DNA of 64,000 nt from Spirometra erinaceieuropaei (GCA_902702965.1 CACRXP010000113.1:576583-640582), one strand, 5' to 3'; shown: positions 10,868-21,672, counted from the stretch's first letter. Made by a program: numbers and translations. Notes: generated from the sequence alone by a model not told the origin.

Positions 10868-11136
10868 AGATACGGATGGCCCATGCACAAGGGGCTACAG
10901 TATTTGTGGGATGCAGCCGCCATGCTACCGCCTGCGTGGGAATATTCACGGCTCTGCCCTTCATCAGGCATCCTTGCAATGGTGTGATGGCTGTTTGATG
11001 GCCGACATTCGCGTCGTGAAACACGTGCAAGGATGCCTGATGAAGGGCAGAGCCGTGAATATTCATAGGCATGCGGTAGCATGGCGGATGCATCCTTTAA
11101 ATACTGCAGTCCCTTGTGCATGGACCACCCGTATCT

Positions 11137-11193
11137 GCTTTTGTCTCTGATGATGGATTCGAGCAGGAATCCGAAACGTCAGGCTAATAAAGC
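11137..11193 (+). ncRNA. Hammerhead-ribozyme-like motif (right arm)
   Basis: CTGATGA at 11147-11153 matches the hammerhead CUGANGA core. GGATTC (11155-11160) pairs perfectly with GAATCC (11167-11172) as stem II with loop GAGCAG. GAAAC follows (11173-11177), then GTC (11178-11180), the usual cleavage triplet. Stem I is formed by GTCT (11143-11146) with AGGC (11181-11184) and GCTTT (11137-11141) with AAAGC (11189-11193) around an internal loop. Two departures from the textbook fold: one extra U between CUGAUGA and stem II, and almost no stem III (GAAAC directly followed by GUC). Minimal hammerheads are known from Penelope-like elements, but activity here is untested. Confidence 0.45.
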
Positions 11194-11394
11194 TCTTGTC
11201 CCATCGATCGTGTCTCCTTTAAGACTGCCTCCTGGGACTCGTCTCTTCGCTTCTATTGGCATTATCCAGCTGGGTTTAGTCCCAGAACACGAGAGACCAT
11301 CGGGTCCGGAGTCCTCTCCAGGTCTGAATCAACACCGTCTGTTTATATTGACAACAGACTTGATGCACATCTGTCTCACTCCCATCTCCCTGAC

Positions 11395-11800
11395 CCTCCT
11401 CGGCCCGGTGGCAAGGTAGAGTCAAGTAGACCCGAGTTGGGGGTCAGGCGCAGTGGCTGAAAAAGCTAAAAAATCCGTTTACGAGTGTCCCCCCCCCACC
11501 ACCACCACGACAAAACACACCAGGTTTTCATAAATGTGGGAGGGCAGCTCGGATCTCAACAGATTGGAAGCGTCATGGAGGCCTTACAAGCTGTCCAGAG
11601 AGGAGGATCGAGTTATCCCGCCAGTCGGCAGCCTTAAGCGCACCGCGGGAGTTTAAAGGGACGTCAGACTGTTTACAGGGTGAAATATTCACTGAATGCC
11701 GTGGTGATGGAGTCCCCAGAGTCGACCTCACTCTCCCTTCCCCCTCCTATCTACCAGCCCAACGCGACCAGCCACCCCATGCGGGGATTTGGCGCAAGTG
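11395..11800 (+). repeat. Family D repeat copy
   Basis: Starts CGGCCCGGTGGCAAGG, then AGAGTCAAGTAGACCCG. It continues to GACTGTTTACAGGGTGAAATATTC and GCCGTGGTGATGGAGTCCCC. The same order of landmarks is found at 17485-17900 and, in part, at 53320-53665. It is non-coding. The family may be a SINE or a MITE; its ends are not defined here. Confidence 0.65.
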
Positions 11801-11999
11801 ACTGACAGAGGTCACAGACTGTTGTTTTTTAATTTTCTCAGAAATTAACCTCAAGCTTGAAGTAGATCAGTTTTTACTAAGGCCTATACGTGCAGACGGA
11901 AATTTGACGTATGAATATTTGGGCCAAAGTCCATTAGCCACAGCGGGATAACGGCGTAATATTCATTAACTGCCGACAAGCAGTCAGTAGTATATTTTG

Positions 12000-12213
12000 G
12001 CGTTAGAGGATACCATACTAGCAGCACAGGTACTAGCTAGAAGCCCGGACACTCGTGTTTTGTCGATATTTTACCGCCGAATGGCACAGCTGCGAGGGGT
12101 TCGCTCCCCCAACACTCCCGTGTGCTCGCCATACAGCGACGGAATATCGGCGAAACACGAATGTCTCGGCTTCTAGCTAATACCTGTGCTGCTAGTTTGG
12201 TATCTTCTAACGC
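12000..12213. mobile_element. Palindromic MITE family H
   Basis: Left arm 12000-12072 and right arm 12143-12213 are inverted copies. Both read GCGTTAGARGATACCA, then ACTAGCAGCACAGGTA and TAGCTAGAAGCC from their outer ends. The loop is about 70 bp. A partial relative at 19352-19445 shares GGCGAAACACG and TAGCTAATATCTGTGCTG. There is no coding capacity. Confidence 0.75.
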
Positions 12214-12580
12214 TAAGAGGTCATAGACTACACTCACCACACAAAAACTGACTACAGTGAGTTACCGCTGTCCGATTCTGACCGGTCGGTATTACGGAGG
12301 AACGAGGTTGACTGAATCGAACCTCTCATCATCCAGGAAAAGGGGGTCGTAAGGGCTGTGGGGCATTGTTTTAGCTTTTCTAGCTTTTAGTTTAAGGCAG
12401 ACTACGCAACCAAGTGTAGGTCGTTTTTCTGCGGCGGAGTCTCCCAGCTGGGTGATGCGTTGAAGTACTTGCTCCCCTGTCTCGCGTAGGGTTTATCGTA
12501 TTTCATGGTCGTCCGTGGAGGGGACACTCCCCTGATGCAGTGGAAGTAAGGAAACAGACAACGTTATTTTGCCGAAAATA
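12214..12580. other. Unassigned sequence
   Basis: No gene or repeat recognised; it ends in TA at 12579-12580, the left target duplication of the outer foldback element. Confidence 0.45.
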
Positions 12581-14528
12581 CAGAAGGTGGGCTAACTCAT
12601 GAAATGTCAACTGAAATTCCGAAATACGTTCTCGTTTCGAAAAGATTAATTAAGTAGGGTTGTAAAACTAATCATCGTGCAGCTCAATGTCATACTAATT
12701 CAGTCGAACGAACTTCTTGTCGGTTGCATTCAAAAGCAATGCTCTGTAAAAAATTCCTACTTACAGTGCGTGACCGATCTCATGAAATGTTGGCTGAAAT
12801 TCTAAAATGCGTTTTCGATTAGGAAGGATTACTTGGTCGCGGTTGTAATAGTGATTATCTTAAGGCATACTCTTATAACACTTCGGACTCGGCAGGATGT
12901 CGACTTTTGAATACACTGCTTTTCAATCTCTTGTAGAAACCGTACTCTGTAAAAAATTAGCACTAAAGAAGTATGTATTTTTCGCACTGATTTTCGATGG
13001 TCTTGGAAATGCAAATATATTTTATAGAAACCATAAACAAAAATATGCTTTCTTTTAGTCAATCAATAGAGAATTACGTCTTCTTTATATTTATACTTAA
13101 GGAGGGAGTATAATTAGGTTTTAAAAAAGTTTTCTAATTGCCGAATAATTTGGAGCCGGATCATTGGTTGCATTAGCGCTTAGCGATTTCACTCTACGAG
13201 GTGCATGCGTTCCGCGTAATGAAAATCACATATTTTTCTATACCATTAAAGAGATACCATAAAGAGTCCATAAAATGTTGCAATGGATGCGGACCATGTT
13301 GTACATTTCGTGAGGAACAGTGGTAAACGGCCACGTAGGATGCTATGTGAATGGACATTTCGCGGTCTTAAAAAGTCTCATAATTAGAAACTTTTTAAAA
13401 CCTAATTATACTCCGTTTTGAAGTATACAATATAAAGAAGACCTGATTCTCTATCAAACGACCGAAAGAAAGCATACTTTCGTTCGTTATTTCTATAAAA
13501 TATATTTGAATTTGCAAGACCATCGAAAATCAGTGCGAAAAATACATGCTTCTTAAGTGGTAATTTTTTACAGAATACGGTTTGTACAAGAGATTGAAAA
13601 GCAGTGTATTCAAAAGCCGACATCCTGCCGAGTCCGAAATGTTATAAGAGTATGCCTTAAGGTAATCACTATTACAACCGCGACCAAGTAATCCTTCCTA
13701 ATCGAAAACGCATTTTAGAATTTCAGCCAACATTTCATGAGATCGGTCACGCACTGTAAGTAGCATGAGATTTTCCCATTGATATTCGATGCCCCTAAAA
13801 GTCCAATTATATTTCATGGAAAGCATGCATAAAAATATTTATTCTTTTGCTCATTCGGTAGTAAATTACGTCTCCCTCCAACTTTATATTCGAAGGAGGA
13901 GTATAATTCGGTTTTCAAAAAAATTCTCAATTCCCCATTAATTTTGAACCCGACCTGCTGTTATACTTGCATTCAGGGTTTCCAAACTACAAGCCCTACA
14001 TTTTCTGCGTACGGAAAATCATACATTTCTCTTTAGGGTTCATAAAATTTAGCAGTGGATTTGATCCATATTGTCAACTTTACAAGCCCTATTGGTAAAT
14101 GCAGAGACATGACGATTTATGGACGGCCATTTCACGGTATTTAAAAGTCTCGGAATCAGAAACTTTTTAAAGCCGAATTATATCCCTCCTTCGAGTATAA
14201 AATTGGAAGAAGACATAATTTTTTACTGAATGAGCAAAAGAATGAATATTTTTATGCTTGTTTTCCATGAAATATATTTGAATTTTTAAGGGCATCGTAA
14301 ATCAATGAGAAAAATTCATGCTACCCAAGTAGGAAGTTTTTACATAGTATTGCTACTGAATGCAGCCGACAAGAAGTTCGTTCGAAAGCTGGAATCCTGA
14401 GGTAACTTAATTCTGATAGAATTATGCTGCAGGCTGATTAGTTTTGGAACCCTATCTACTTAATCTTTTCGAAACGAAAACGCATTTCGGAATTTCGATT
14501 ATCATTTAATGCGTCAGCCCACCTACTG
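12581..14528 (+). mobile_element. Foldback (mariner-type) element C, host of nested B3
   Basis: Left terminus CAGAAGGTGGGCTAACTCATG and right terminus, as complement, CAGTAGGTGGGCTGACGCATT, with TA on both sides (12579-12580 and 14529-14530). Removing B3 (993 bp) and one TA leaves about 953 bp, the same size class as B1-B4. The arms share AATTCCGAAATRCGTT, CGTTTCGAAAAGATTAA and CGAACGAACTTCTTGTCGG. The loop at about 13925-14160 differs from the B loop but has a matching layout. It is a diverged subfamily of B, non-coding, and older than B3. Confidence 0.88.
12764..13756 (+). mobile_element. Foldback (mariner-type) element B3, intact and nested in C
   Basis: 993 bp, CAGTGCGTGACCGATCTCATG at the left end and its exact complement at the right end. 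TA on both sides (12762-12763, 13757-13758). Excision of B3 plus one TA restores CCTACTTAAGTAGCATGA, which aligns with CCTACTTGGGTAGCATGA in the opposite arm of element C. This shows a TA target site directly. The arms are near-identical inverted copies, and the loop orientation matches B2 and B4. Confidence 0.92.
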
Positions 14529-14530
14529 TA

Positions 14531-15704
14531 ATGTCTTCTCTACGATTTCGATGATATACAGTCGGCCAAACTTCTGGTCGATTGTGAAGTGACTCACACC
14601 ACTTTCATCCATGCCGAGGTGAAGGGGATGTACTGTTATGCAGTTGCGACCACACGTCTCTGATTGAGTTAACCGCAAGTTTCTTTGGGCAGCAGCAGCA
14701 GCAGCAGCAGTCCACACTAAGGTCTCTTTAAATTCACCCAAGTTGCTGTGTTTTCCTCGCTTGAGTCCGACCCACGAATCTATACTACAGGCTTATTTTT
14801 GGCAGGCAGGTTCTGTCAGTCCTGAGTCCTGCGTCTTGCAGCCTGTCATTAAAACAATTAGCTGGATTCGCATATGTGGGAATTTTCTGATTTGAAGCCT
14901 AGTGTGGTGCCGTGACTAGCTTCCAGCAGGATGGATAGGGTCCGCATAACTAACTGTTATAATGATGTTCTGGTAGTTTCACTCACATAAAGTACCGTCG
15001 TAGGTTGGCTTATACTTCTTATCTGAACTAAATGACGTATACCAAAATTAGCTGATTCCGAACAACTTTTGCAACGGAATTTAAACAAACCTCCAAATGC
15101 TTCCTGGATGAGGGATTGATGTGTGATTCCTTGCGTTAACTGTTTGACCTGCTGGTGAAACACAATGTGACTGCAGTCAAAAAGTGGTCAAATTTTGTTG
15201 TGCGTATAAAATTTCGCAGTCTAGTTGGGTGATTAACGAGATTATGGCAGTTAGGGTAACTGACGGGGGGGGGGGAGTGGGGGAGGTTTGAAGAGCCAAA
15301 AAAGAGCATTAGCCAGGGCCGCCTGGATATGTGATAGATGTAGAGTCTGCATGAAAATCTTCAGCTCGCGGATGATGTCTGTTACTCCTACCGTCGCCAG
15401 GGTGCGTTGCTGTATCGACGTTGGCCGGTCCTCTCTTTTCTGTGCGCGAAAGAATTTCGTATGGGCGCTACACCTACCATGACCCAACCTGCCCGCAGTC
15501 CGCATAATCCATCAACCGTGATGTTTCATCTTCGTCTTCAGAGCTCTCTCTCCCTTTATCGTCTAATTACCCTTTATTAACGAATCACCGTCCCTTCGGT
15601 TGTGACCACTAGACCTCCTTGAACAAGTGTTGCCTTTTGCCTATGAGAAACGCAGCTATTGTTCTAACCGTAGTGACCGGGTTAGGAGTCGAGGAGGATG
15701 GTAA
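14531..15704. other. Unassigned sequence with short CAG tract
   Basis: A (CAG)7 tract lies at about 14690-14711 and a G-run near 15265-15274. ORFs are under 90 codons and none has a recognisable domain. Confidence 0.4.
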
Positions 15705-15955
15705 TGTTCTCACGAACTAACAAGTTATATCTCACGAGCTCCTAGCCTTAAAGGCAGCAGGTTAAACTGAGTAGTGAATAATATAGAGATTCTGAAAGTT
15801 AAGTAACCTGACAACAGAGCGCGACAGCAAGGCAGGCCAGCAAGGCGGGTTATACAGGTGTGTCGTTTCTCGTCACATTCAAACAAGCAATCTGGGCCAA
15901 GAAAACGGGACTGAATTGGCAAAGGTAAGTTAGTCTGGTACCTCACCACAGAGTT
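15705..15955 (+). repeat. Dispersed repeat family F, copy 1
   Basis: About 250 bp matching the reverse complement of 62685-62930. Shared landmarks are CTCACGAGCTCCTAGCCTTA, GGTGTGTCGTTTCTCGTCAC, ATTCAAACAAGC and GGTACCTCACC. No coding capacity and no clear terminal repeats. Confidence 0.7.
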
Positions 15956-16194
15956 ACCGATAGCGATTATTCTCTAACTCATCTTCTTCAGTTTGTGGTC
16001 GTGGCGTCCATACATATTTCATAAAATTACCTTGTCTAACACTTTGCAAATACTGACGTGCCATGATCGATGGGCTGCTATAGCAAAACTGCATCAAATT
16101 CTTACACGAATGGTACTATCTTGTCCTTGGCGTTCACCTATCAGATTAAACGACGTGGTAGTCTCGCTATGCCCTGTTGCTCAGGCAGTCGGAG

Positions 16195-16372
16195 GCAGAG
16201 AGGGGAAGTGCCGGCAAAACCAAGGAAGACTGAGATGCTCTTTTCTGGATTATTAGCCGTCGTCAGCCGGTCGACCCCAGGTTTGTGACATCTGATGTTC
16301 GGACCGGGGTTATACGGTCCTTGCACGTAAAGCAGTCCAATGCTCTACCACTGAGACAAAGGCCAAAAGTGG
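16195..16372 (-). repeat. tRNA-derived SINE family T, copy 1
   Basis: On the minus strand a tRNA-like head carries an A-box-like CTCAGTGGTAGAGCATTGG and a weak B-box GGTCCGAACATC. The body motif CTGACGACGGCTAATAATCC follows. The same head-then-body order is seen in both arms at 60648-61055. The head does not fold into a complete tRNA, so it is not called as a tRNA gene. Confidence 0.6.
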
Positions 16373-16379
16373 TAGAAGG

Positions 16380-16900
16380 ACTTTGCTAAAATAGCCAAAG
16401 TGATATCTGCACAATTCAGGCTGTAATACGCTCCGCAAAGTTTTCGAAAACGAAGTATCAAACGCGGAAACTTACCCACGCGAAAAAAACCCTTTAAAGT
16501 GGGGGTTTCAAGGCCAAACTAATAGTAGCTGCAGTTGCCATGCTGCCAACCCTTACAAAACACTTTGACACGTGCACGAGGAAGCATTTACATTACGGCG
16601 TTACGGTCAATCATATCTGCTGTGCGAACCCCTGAGAGAAATAGTCCTCACGCCGGCTTAGACGTCTTGACCGGTCAGCGCGCTAGCTTGGGAGTCACCC
16701 TGAACCACCTCACAGACGTCGAAAGCGACGACACGGATTGGGCGCAGCACTGGGCATTCGCGCCTCAACTAGTTTATAGGGAGGCAGACTTGCACAGCAT
16801 CTCTTGCACTATATCCCCCCCCAACCACTGGACTCTGATGCCCAAATAATGTCAAGATGACTGGAGGTGGGCTCAGACGCAATAGTCGACGGGGGGTACG
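16380..16900. other. Unassigned sequence
   Basis: No recognisable domain in a 104-codon ORF at 16535-16849; nothing else was recognised. Confidence 0.4.
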
Positions 16901-16906
16901 TGTGCG

Positions 16907-17337
16907 GCAACGATCGGGTGAAGGCCTCCAAACACACACACACACACACGGCCAACCAAAGGTGGCTGTCTTATAGGAAAGGTGGTAATGGAAGCTTTAC
17001 GGGCGGGGCCTATGCATGCATAGAGGAATGGCAAAATAAGTAGAGATAATTGGCAAATTTTGTTTTTTAAACGGAAAATTTTGATGCATTGAAATATAGG
17101 AACCGAAATTAAGCAAGACAATTAAAAAATGAACACTAAGTGTCTGAAACGATCGCTTCTCAACTCCCTGAGCTGAGGTCTTTCTAAATAATGCACTAGA
17201 CCGTCTACAACAGAATATCCAACCCTGGACGACGAAATACCAAACCGACATAATCGCGTCGGACCTAAGTTCACTTAAATAAGTCTGGTAGGTATTCCTT
17301 ATATGTCACAGATGCATGGGGTCCCTCACCTTACCGA
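16907..17337 (+). mobile_element. MITE family E, copy E1
   Basis: Begins GGCAACGATCGGGTGAAGGCC, followed by (CA)n. The far end, as complement, is GGTGAGGGACCCCATGC, a degraded copy of the same terminus. Interior landmarks are ATTACCACC complements, CCGTCTACAACAGA and CAATTAAAAAATGAACA. Copies E2 (46255-46712) and E3 (63583-63998, reversed) share the full length. No ORF with recognisable domains. Confidence 0.75.
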
Positions 17338-17484
17338 GTTGGCAAATTGCGCGTGAATTAGCTTACTCTGAAAGAAGACTTCCACAGAATCCCCTGCAGA
17401 GATGGTGACTTGCATGCGAAGTAGCTTACGGAAATTTGAGCTGCATCTACCGTATTCTCTCCTCTCTCTTTCTATCTATCTATC

Positions 17485-18180
17485 TATGTCACCCACCGAG
17501 CCCGGTATCAAGAGAGAGTCAAGAGGACCAGAGGCGGGACAGGACACATTGATTGCAAAGGCTAAAAAGGCCGTCTAAGCGTGCCACACAAGCCTGGTCC
17601 GTGCAAAAAAAGCCAAGGTTTCAGGGGAACAAGAAGTGAGTGGCACGGATCACGGCTGAATGGGAGTGCCATAGAGGCCACATTAAGAAGGAACCATTCC
17701 AGCCTAACTCTCCTTCCTGAAAGGAGGACCGAAGTGTCCCGTCAGTTGGCAGCCCTTCAAGTCACAAATTTTAGCCGACCGTGCTAGTTCAAAAGCGCGT
17801 CAGATCGTTTACAGGGTGAAGTATTCACCGAATGCCGTGGTGATGGAGTCCCCAGAATCGACCTCATTCTCTCTCTACCCCTCCTGTCTACCAGTCCACT
17901 GTGTCTGAGCCGGTCAACCTACTGATATTGAAATTGGCCCTAAGAGTGGCTGACAGCCATCTGCGCGTGTCGCATACGTGACCTGCCACCCGCACAACAC
18001 ACAAAAAACCATACACGTGTGTTGGGCTGACAGGGAGGTCTGAGTTGCATCTGCAGTCAGCGATCTTCCAAGCCACGGTGTTAAGCGTGTAGTGATAGAC
18101 TCGGACGTGTCTGATTCATTACTAGCGACGCATGCGTTGAAGTGCCTTGGGGACTGAAGTCCCAGGATCGGCCCCACTCA
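17485..18180 (+). repeat. Family D repeat copy
   Basis: GAGCCCGGTATCAAGAGAGAG, GTCAAGAGGACCAGAGGCGG, then GTCAGTTGGCAGCCCTTCAA, GTTTACAGGGTGAAGTATTC and GTGGTGATGGAGTCCCCAG. This is the longest contiguous family D copy here and parallels 11395-11800 over about 400 bp. Confidence 0.65.
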
Positions 18181-19351
18181 CCGCCGTGCACCGTTCAGTT
18201 GCCGGGCCGTTTCGACCAAAATAATATCCGTTAACACACCGCAAAAGTCACTAGGGTTCTCTTAGGAGAATGTATCTGGGAAGAAACGCTACGTCCACCT
18301 TTTTCTCTTAAGCCTACCCAATACTCTGCAGAGTAATTTTAATGGACTTGGGGCAATGGTTGCGAATGAGGTGGTTTCTTGCTTCTCATGCAATTCGAGG
18401 AAATTTTACGAACGAGACATCACAACTTTATCAAAAGAATGTAATGACGTTATAGACAACAATGACAAATATTGGTTAAGATCTTTCTTCTCCGTTTTCG
18501 ACTGGATATTACCGAAATTCCAGGCTAAGTGGTTTGCGTTTTGGTCAACCGAATGCATGGTCAGGAATGACCAAAACCGTCGCCAAAAACTGCCAGTAGT
18601 AATGTGACTTTTCAAAAATCATATGTACAGAGCGTTAATTGGTTTTTAAGGGGAAGCAAAGCAGCGTACATCGGCAGTTAGTCATCTTACAAAAGGCCGA
18701 AATAGTGCTTTTTATCAAAGACAGCCTACAGTATATCAGCCGTCGACATAGTCATTGAGGTTGTCTTAGCTAGGCAACAGCAACAGGCGGTGCGTGGGGA
18801 TGCGTTACGCTTTAAAAATAAAATCCTAGGTATATCTCCTTCAAACCGAAATGTTCCATTCATCCGTCAGTGTTTTATAGCGTAATATTCGTTTTACGCT
18901 AGGAAAACATTTTGGAGAATTTTTTCAAATTGACTTCTCAGCACTGGACTTCCCTGCAGTAAAACACCCGTGATTGGACACCAGAGAACGCATAACATCA
19001 GCCGAAGATTGGGATTATTTCCGGGCATTAACGCGTTAGTAACATTTAAAGTGCATGACGGGTTATCGGACTCCACTGTTTGCCATTGTATCTCCAGACT
19101 GGAGGATAGGCTCGCCTCGAGTAACACGCAAGAAATAGCACCTATTTTTACTGACAGCGAACACGCCTCAGTAGTTCAGGGGGATGAAACACAGTCAGGG
19201 GAATTCAGTAGTAGGTGATCACCAAGAGGTCTGTTTCAAGAGATTTACTCCAATTTTGCGCACAAACTTTCTCGGAAATTAAACCAGACAAGTCGAAACT
19301 AGTGTTCACAAAACAGAAAACACACGGGGAAAGCTGGAAGACCCACTAATG
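18181..19351. other. Unassigned sequence
   Basis: Over 1 kb without recognisable repeats. ORFs of up to 83 codons (for example 18356-18607) have no recognised domain and overlap others on the opposite strand. This is among the better candidates for unique sequence in the window. Confidence 0.4.
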
Positions 19352-19445
19352 AGCCGAACCCCCCGCAGCTGCGTCAGACAGTGGCACAAGATCGGCGAAA
19401 CACGCTTATCAGGTCTTTTAGCTAATATCTGTGCTGTTAGCAGAG
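19352..19445 (+). repeat. Partial copy of MITE family H
   Basis: ATCGGCGAAACACG and TTAGCTAATATCTGTGCTG match one arm and the adjacent loop of 12000-12213. Confidence 0.5.
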
Positions 19446-20107
19446 TAAATAATTACAGATCCAGTTCCGTCATGTAACATACTTTCTGCCACCATGGTCT
19501 GTTGCGAGAAAGTTGTTTCTAGCCCCCAAACCATTCAGGACGTCTTTGGTGATCAGTAAATTGTCGAGACAGTAAATGGCTGAGGTTTTAGAGCTTTGCT
19601 CTCAAGGAGATAAGACCGAGAGTAGGCAAAAAAGAGGAAGGAGAATGATCCATCAGAGAGTTAGATCCCATCATTATTCCCTATCAGTAAATAAGACCAG
19701 ATAAAAGGAAAAACCAAAATATTTAATGAATTCTTTTAGAGATGCGAAAAGTTTCATTGAAGAATTCAAAAGAAAATTTGGCAAGCATACGTAAACTTTC
19801 GATAAATTCTTATCAGGCCTATACATTTATATTGCTATCTAAGTGATTAAAAAACAATGCGGGCATGCAGATGTTTTTCTGTAACTGGGTGTTATGGAGA
19901 GTACAAGCAGCGTAGGGCCACGGCCTAAGGCGCTGAACAGGGGACCAAGGCGGCGACATGAGACACGCGTGAAGTTAGACGGTCGACCGGCATGCACTGC
20001 AGCGCCGAGCACGTGTGGTGGCTTTGCACGTGCGCGGCCCAATCGATCGCTGGTTGAACATTCAAGACGTTACCACCGGGGGGCTATCGCGCATGCGCCA
20101 TTGGTCG

Positions 20108-20121
20108 GAATGTTCTAGAAC
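20108..20121 (+). promoter_or_regulatory. Heat-shock-element-like motif in LTR
   Basis: GAATGTTCTAGAAC matches the alternating GAA/TTC/GAA pattern recognised by HSF, 14 bp upstream of the TATA box. Stress-responsive LTRs are known in several eukaryotes; function here is inferred from the motif only. Confidence 0.45.
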
Positions 20122-20134
20122 TCACAGGAGCCAC

Positions 20135-20142
20135 TATAAATA
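20135..20142 (+). promoter_or_regulatory. TATA box of LTR promoter
   Basis: TATAAATA lies in the position expected of a U3 promoter, about 50 bp upstream of the AATAAA signal. Confidence 0.55.
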
Positions 20143-20188
20143 GCGCACCTTTCTTATCACTTGAACCCCCTTGTGTCCGCAAGTTTCC

Positions 20189-20194
20189 AATAAA
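20189..20194 (+). promoter_or_regulatory. AATAAA polyadenylation signal in LTR
   Basis: CCAATAAAGTGCTCGTCG, about 50 bp after the TATA box and 57 bp before the LTR 3' end, as expected for R. Confidence 0.55.
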
Positions 20195-20338
20195 GTGCTC
20201 GTCGTCCGAACCGGCTCTCTTCCTTTCCTACCTTCCTTCCGGGTCATTACACTGGGGTTTGGGGGGGGAGGGTCTGGGTGGGTGAGGTGAAAAACAAAAT
20301 TACCGTCAGTGTCAGGGGGAGAAGGGACTGGTTCGCCG

Positions 20339-20660
<322 letters not shown>

Positions 20661-20667
20661 CATCTGC

Positions 20668-21290
20668 CGGTTCTAGGAAAGTCATGAGTGGTGCCTGTTT
20701 TCAAGCACTTTGTTTGGTTCGCAATTTGAATTGCGTTACGACTGACTGACTTCCCATTCAAATGGACAGAATGAAACTGCTTTGCGAACTAGGAGTTTTG
20801 AGCAAATTCTAAAGAGGGGGAGAAAAATAATTTTATCCTCTCATCAGTGTTTCGAGCTCGGCAACCTGAACGATCGAACAGGCATCGAGCTCAAAAGTAG
20901 TCGCAATTTCGAGCTCAACTCGAGATCTTATCGGAGGATAAACCAGCAATTTCGAACTCAACTCGAGATCTTATCGGAGGATAAACCAGTCACAGTACGC
21001 GCATTTTGTTCACGTGAGATGGGAGAGAGTCCAAGCCCAACCGGAAACAAATTATTCGCCAAACTTGAGGTGATTGGGCTAGTCAAACTTCGACTCGAAT
21101 TTCGTTGCTACTAAGGTGAAGCGATGCTGTATGCCACTTTGTACGCGATCAATGCCATAGTTTGTGGCCACCGATTGGACTCACTGAAGGAGAAATCCTA
21201 CAAGTTGTATAGGTAGATCAGACTCCCATTTCTGGTTTGCTAATTGGCCTCAGTCAGTCATACCCAACTCCAGATCTGGTTGACCTACGA
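20668..21290. other. Unassigned sequence with a short direct repeat
   Basis: AACTCGAGATCTTATCGGAGG followed by ATAAACCAG occurs at about 20917 and again at about 20958, a direct repeat with a period of about 41 bp. Nothing else was recognised. Confidence 0.5.
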
Positions 21291-21294
21291 GGTA

Positions 21295-21583
21295 AGATAT
21301 GGTTATGCAGCCGCACCTGATGGACACAATACTGTTGGGATTCGGGTGAGGGGTTATGGTCAGGGGCTAGGGTAAGGGGTTATAGTTAGGGGGTAAGGCA
21401 ACTATTTTTCATCCATTCAAAGTACAACCGTGCATTCCCAACAACTTTTCTTTTGCATACTGTTAATTGACCCCGTCGCCTGTGCGTTTCCCAACCCCAC
21501 CTGCAAAATAACCTACTACCACCGGCTCCGTATTACAGGTGGCTGGGTTTTGTTACCTCAGGTGCGGTTACCTTACCATATCT
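21295..21583 (+). mobile_element. MITE family A, copy A2
   Basis: 289 bp. Left terminus AGATATGGTTATGCAGCCGC; right terminus as complement AGATATGGTAAGGTAACCGC. The core contains GGGGTTATGGTCAGGGGCTAGGG. The landmarks AAAGTACAACCGTGCATTCCC and CCGTATTACAGGTGGC are present. Confidence 0.82.
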
Positions 21584-21599
21584 GTCCACCAACGGAATC

Positions 21600-21672
21600 G
21601 AATCCGGATTCTTCATCCATTGGGTAAGAAGTGGACCCACGCTCTACCATTGCGCCACGAACCCGTTGTCCA
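21600..21672 (-). repeat. tRNA-like SINE head (family T)
   Basis: The minus strand reads GTTCGTGGCGCAATGGTAGAG (A-box), a perfect TGGGT/ACCCA anticodon-like stem, then GATTCGATTCC (B-box). The anticodon loop is 9 nt and the acceptor stem does not close, so this is a pseudo-tRNA or SINE head and not a functional tRNA. It abuts the right end of MITE A2. Confidence 0.55.

Larger units (their letters stand above)
10782..11223. mobile_element. Palindromic element with hammerhead-like motifs in both arms
   Basis: Left arm about 10782-10978 and right arm about 11026-11223 are inverted copies (about 90% identity by eye) around a 47-bp loop. Shared landmarks include GGCTAATAAAGCTCTTGTCC, GGGCAGAGCCGTGAATATTC and GGATGCCTGATGAAGGGC. 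Each arm carries one CTGRTGA/stem/GAAAC motif. A diverged single arm occurs at 54150-54345, within about 200 bp of a PLE fragment. Origin from a PLE terminal region or a related retrozyme-like repeat is an inference. Confidence 0.75.
19880..20251 (+). mobile_element. LTR of a retrotransposon (probably Ty3/gypsy type)
   Basis: A 372-bp unit starting TGTAAC and ending ATTACA, the inverted TG...CA ends of an LTR. It has the expected internal order: GAATGTTCTAGAAC (20108-20121), TATAAATA (20135-20142), then AATAAA (20189-20194) about 50 bp further. The flanks do not show a 5-bp duplication (TTTTC versus CTGGG). The sequence after the LTR begins CTGGGG, compatible with a primer-binding site, so this looks like a 5' LTR followed by a decayed interior. 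No second LTR or gag/pol was found nearby. The assignment rests on structure alone. Confidence 0.6.

Noticed and set aside
21600..21672. tRNA gene
   Set aside because: A- and B-boxes and an anticodon-like stem exist, but the loop is 9 nt and the acceptor stem does not close; it fits a SINE head better. The same applies to 16195-16372 and 60870-60960.
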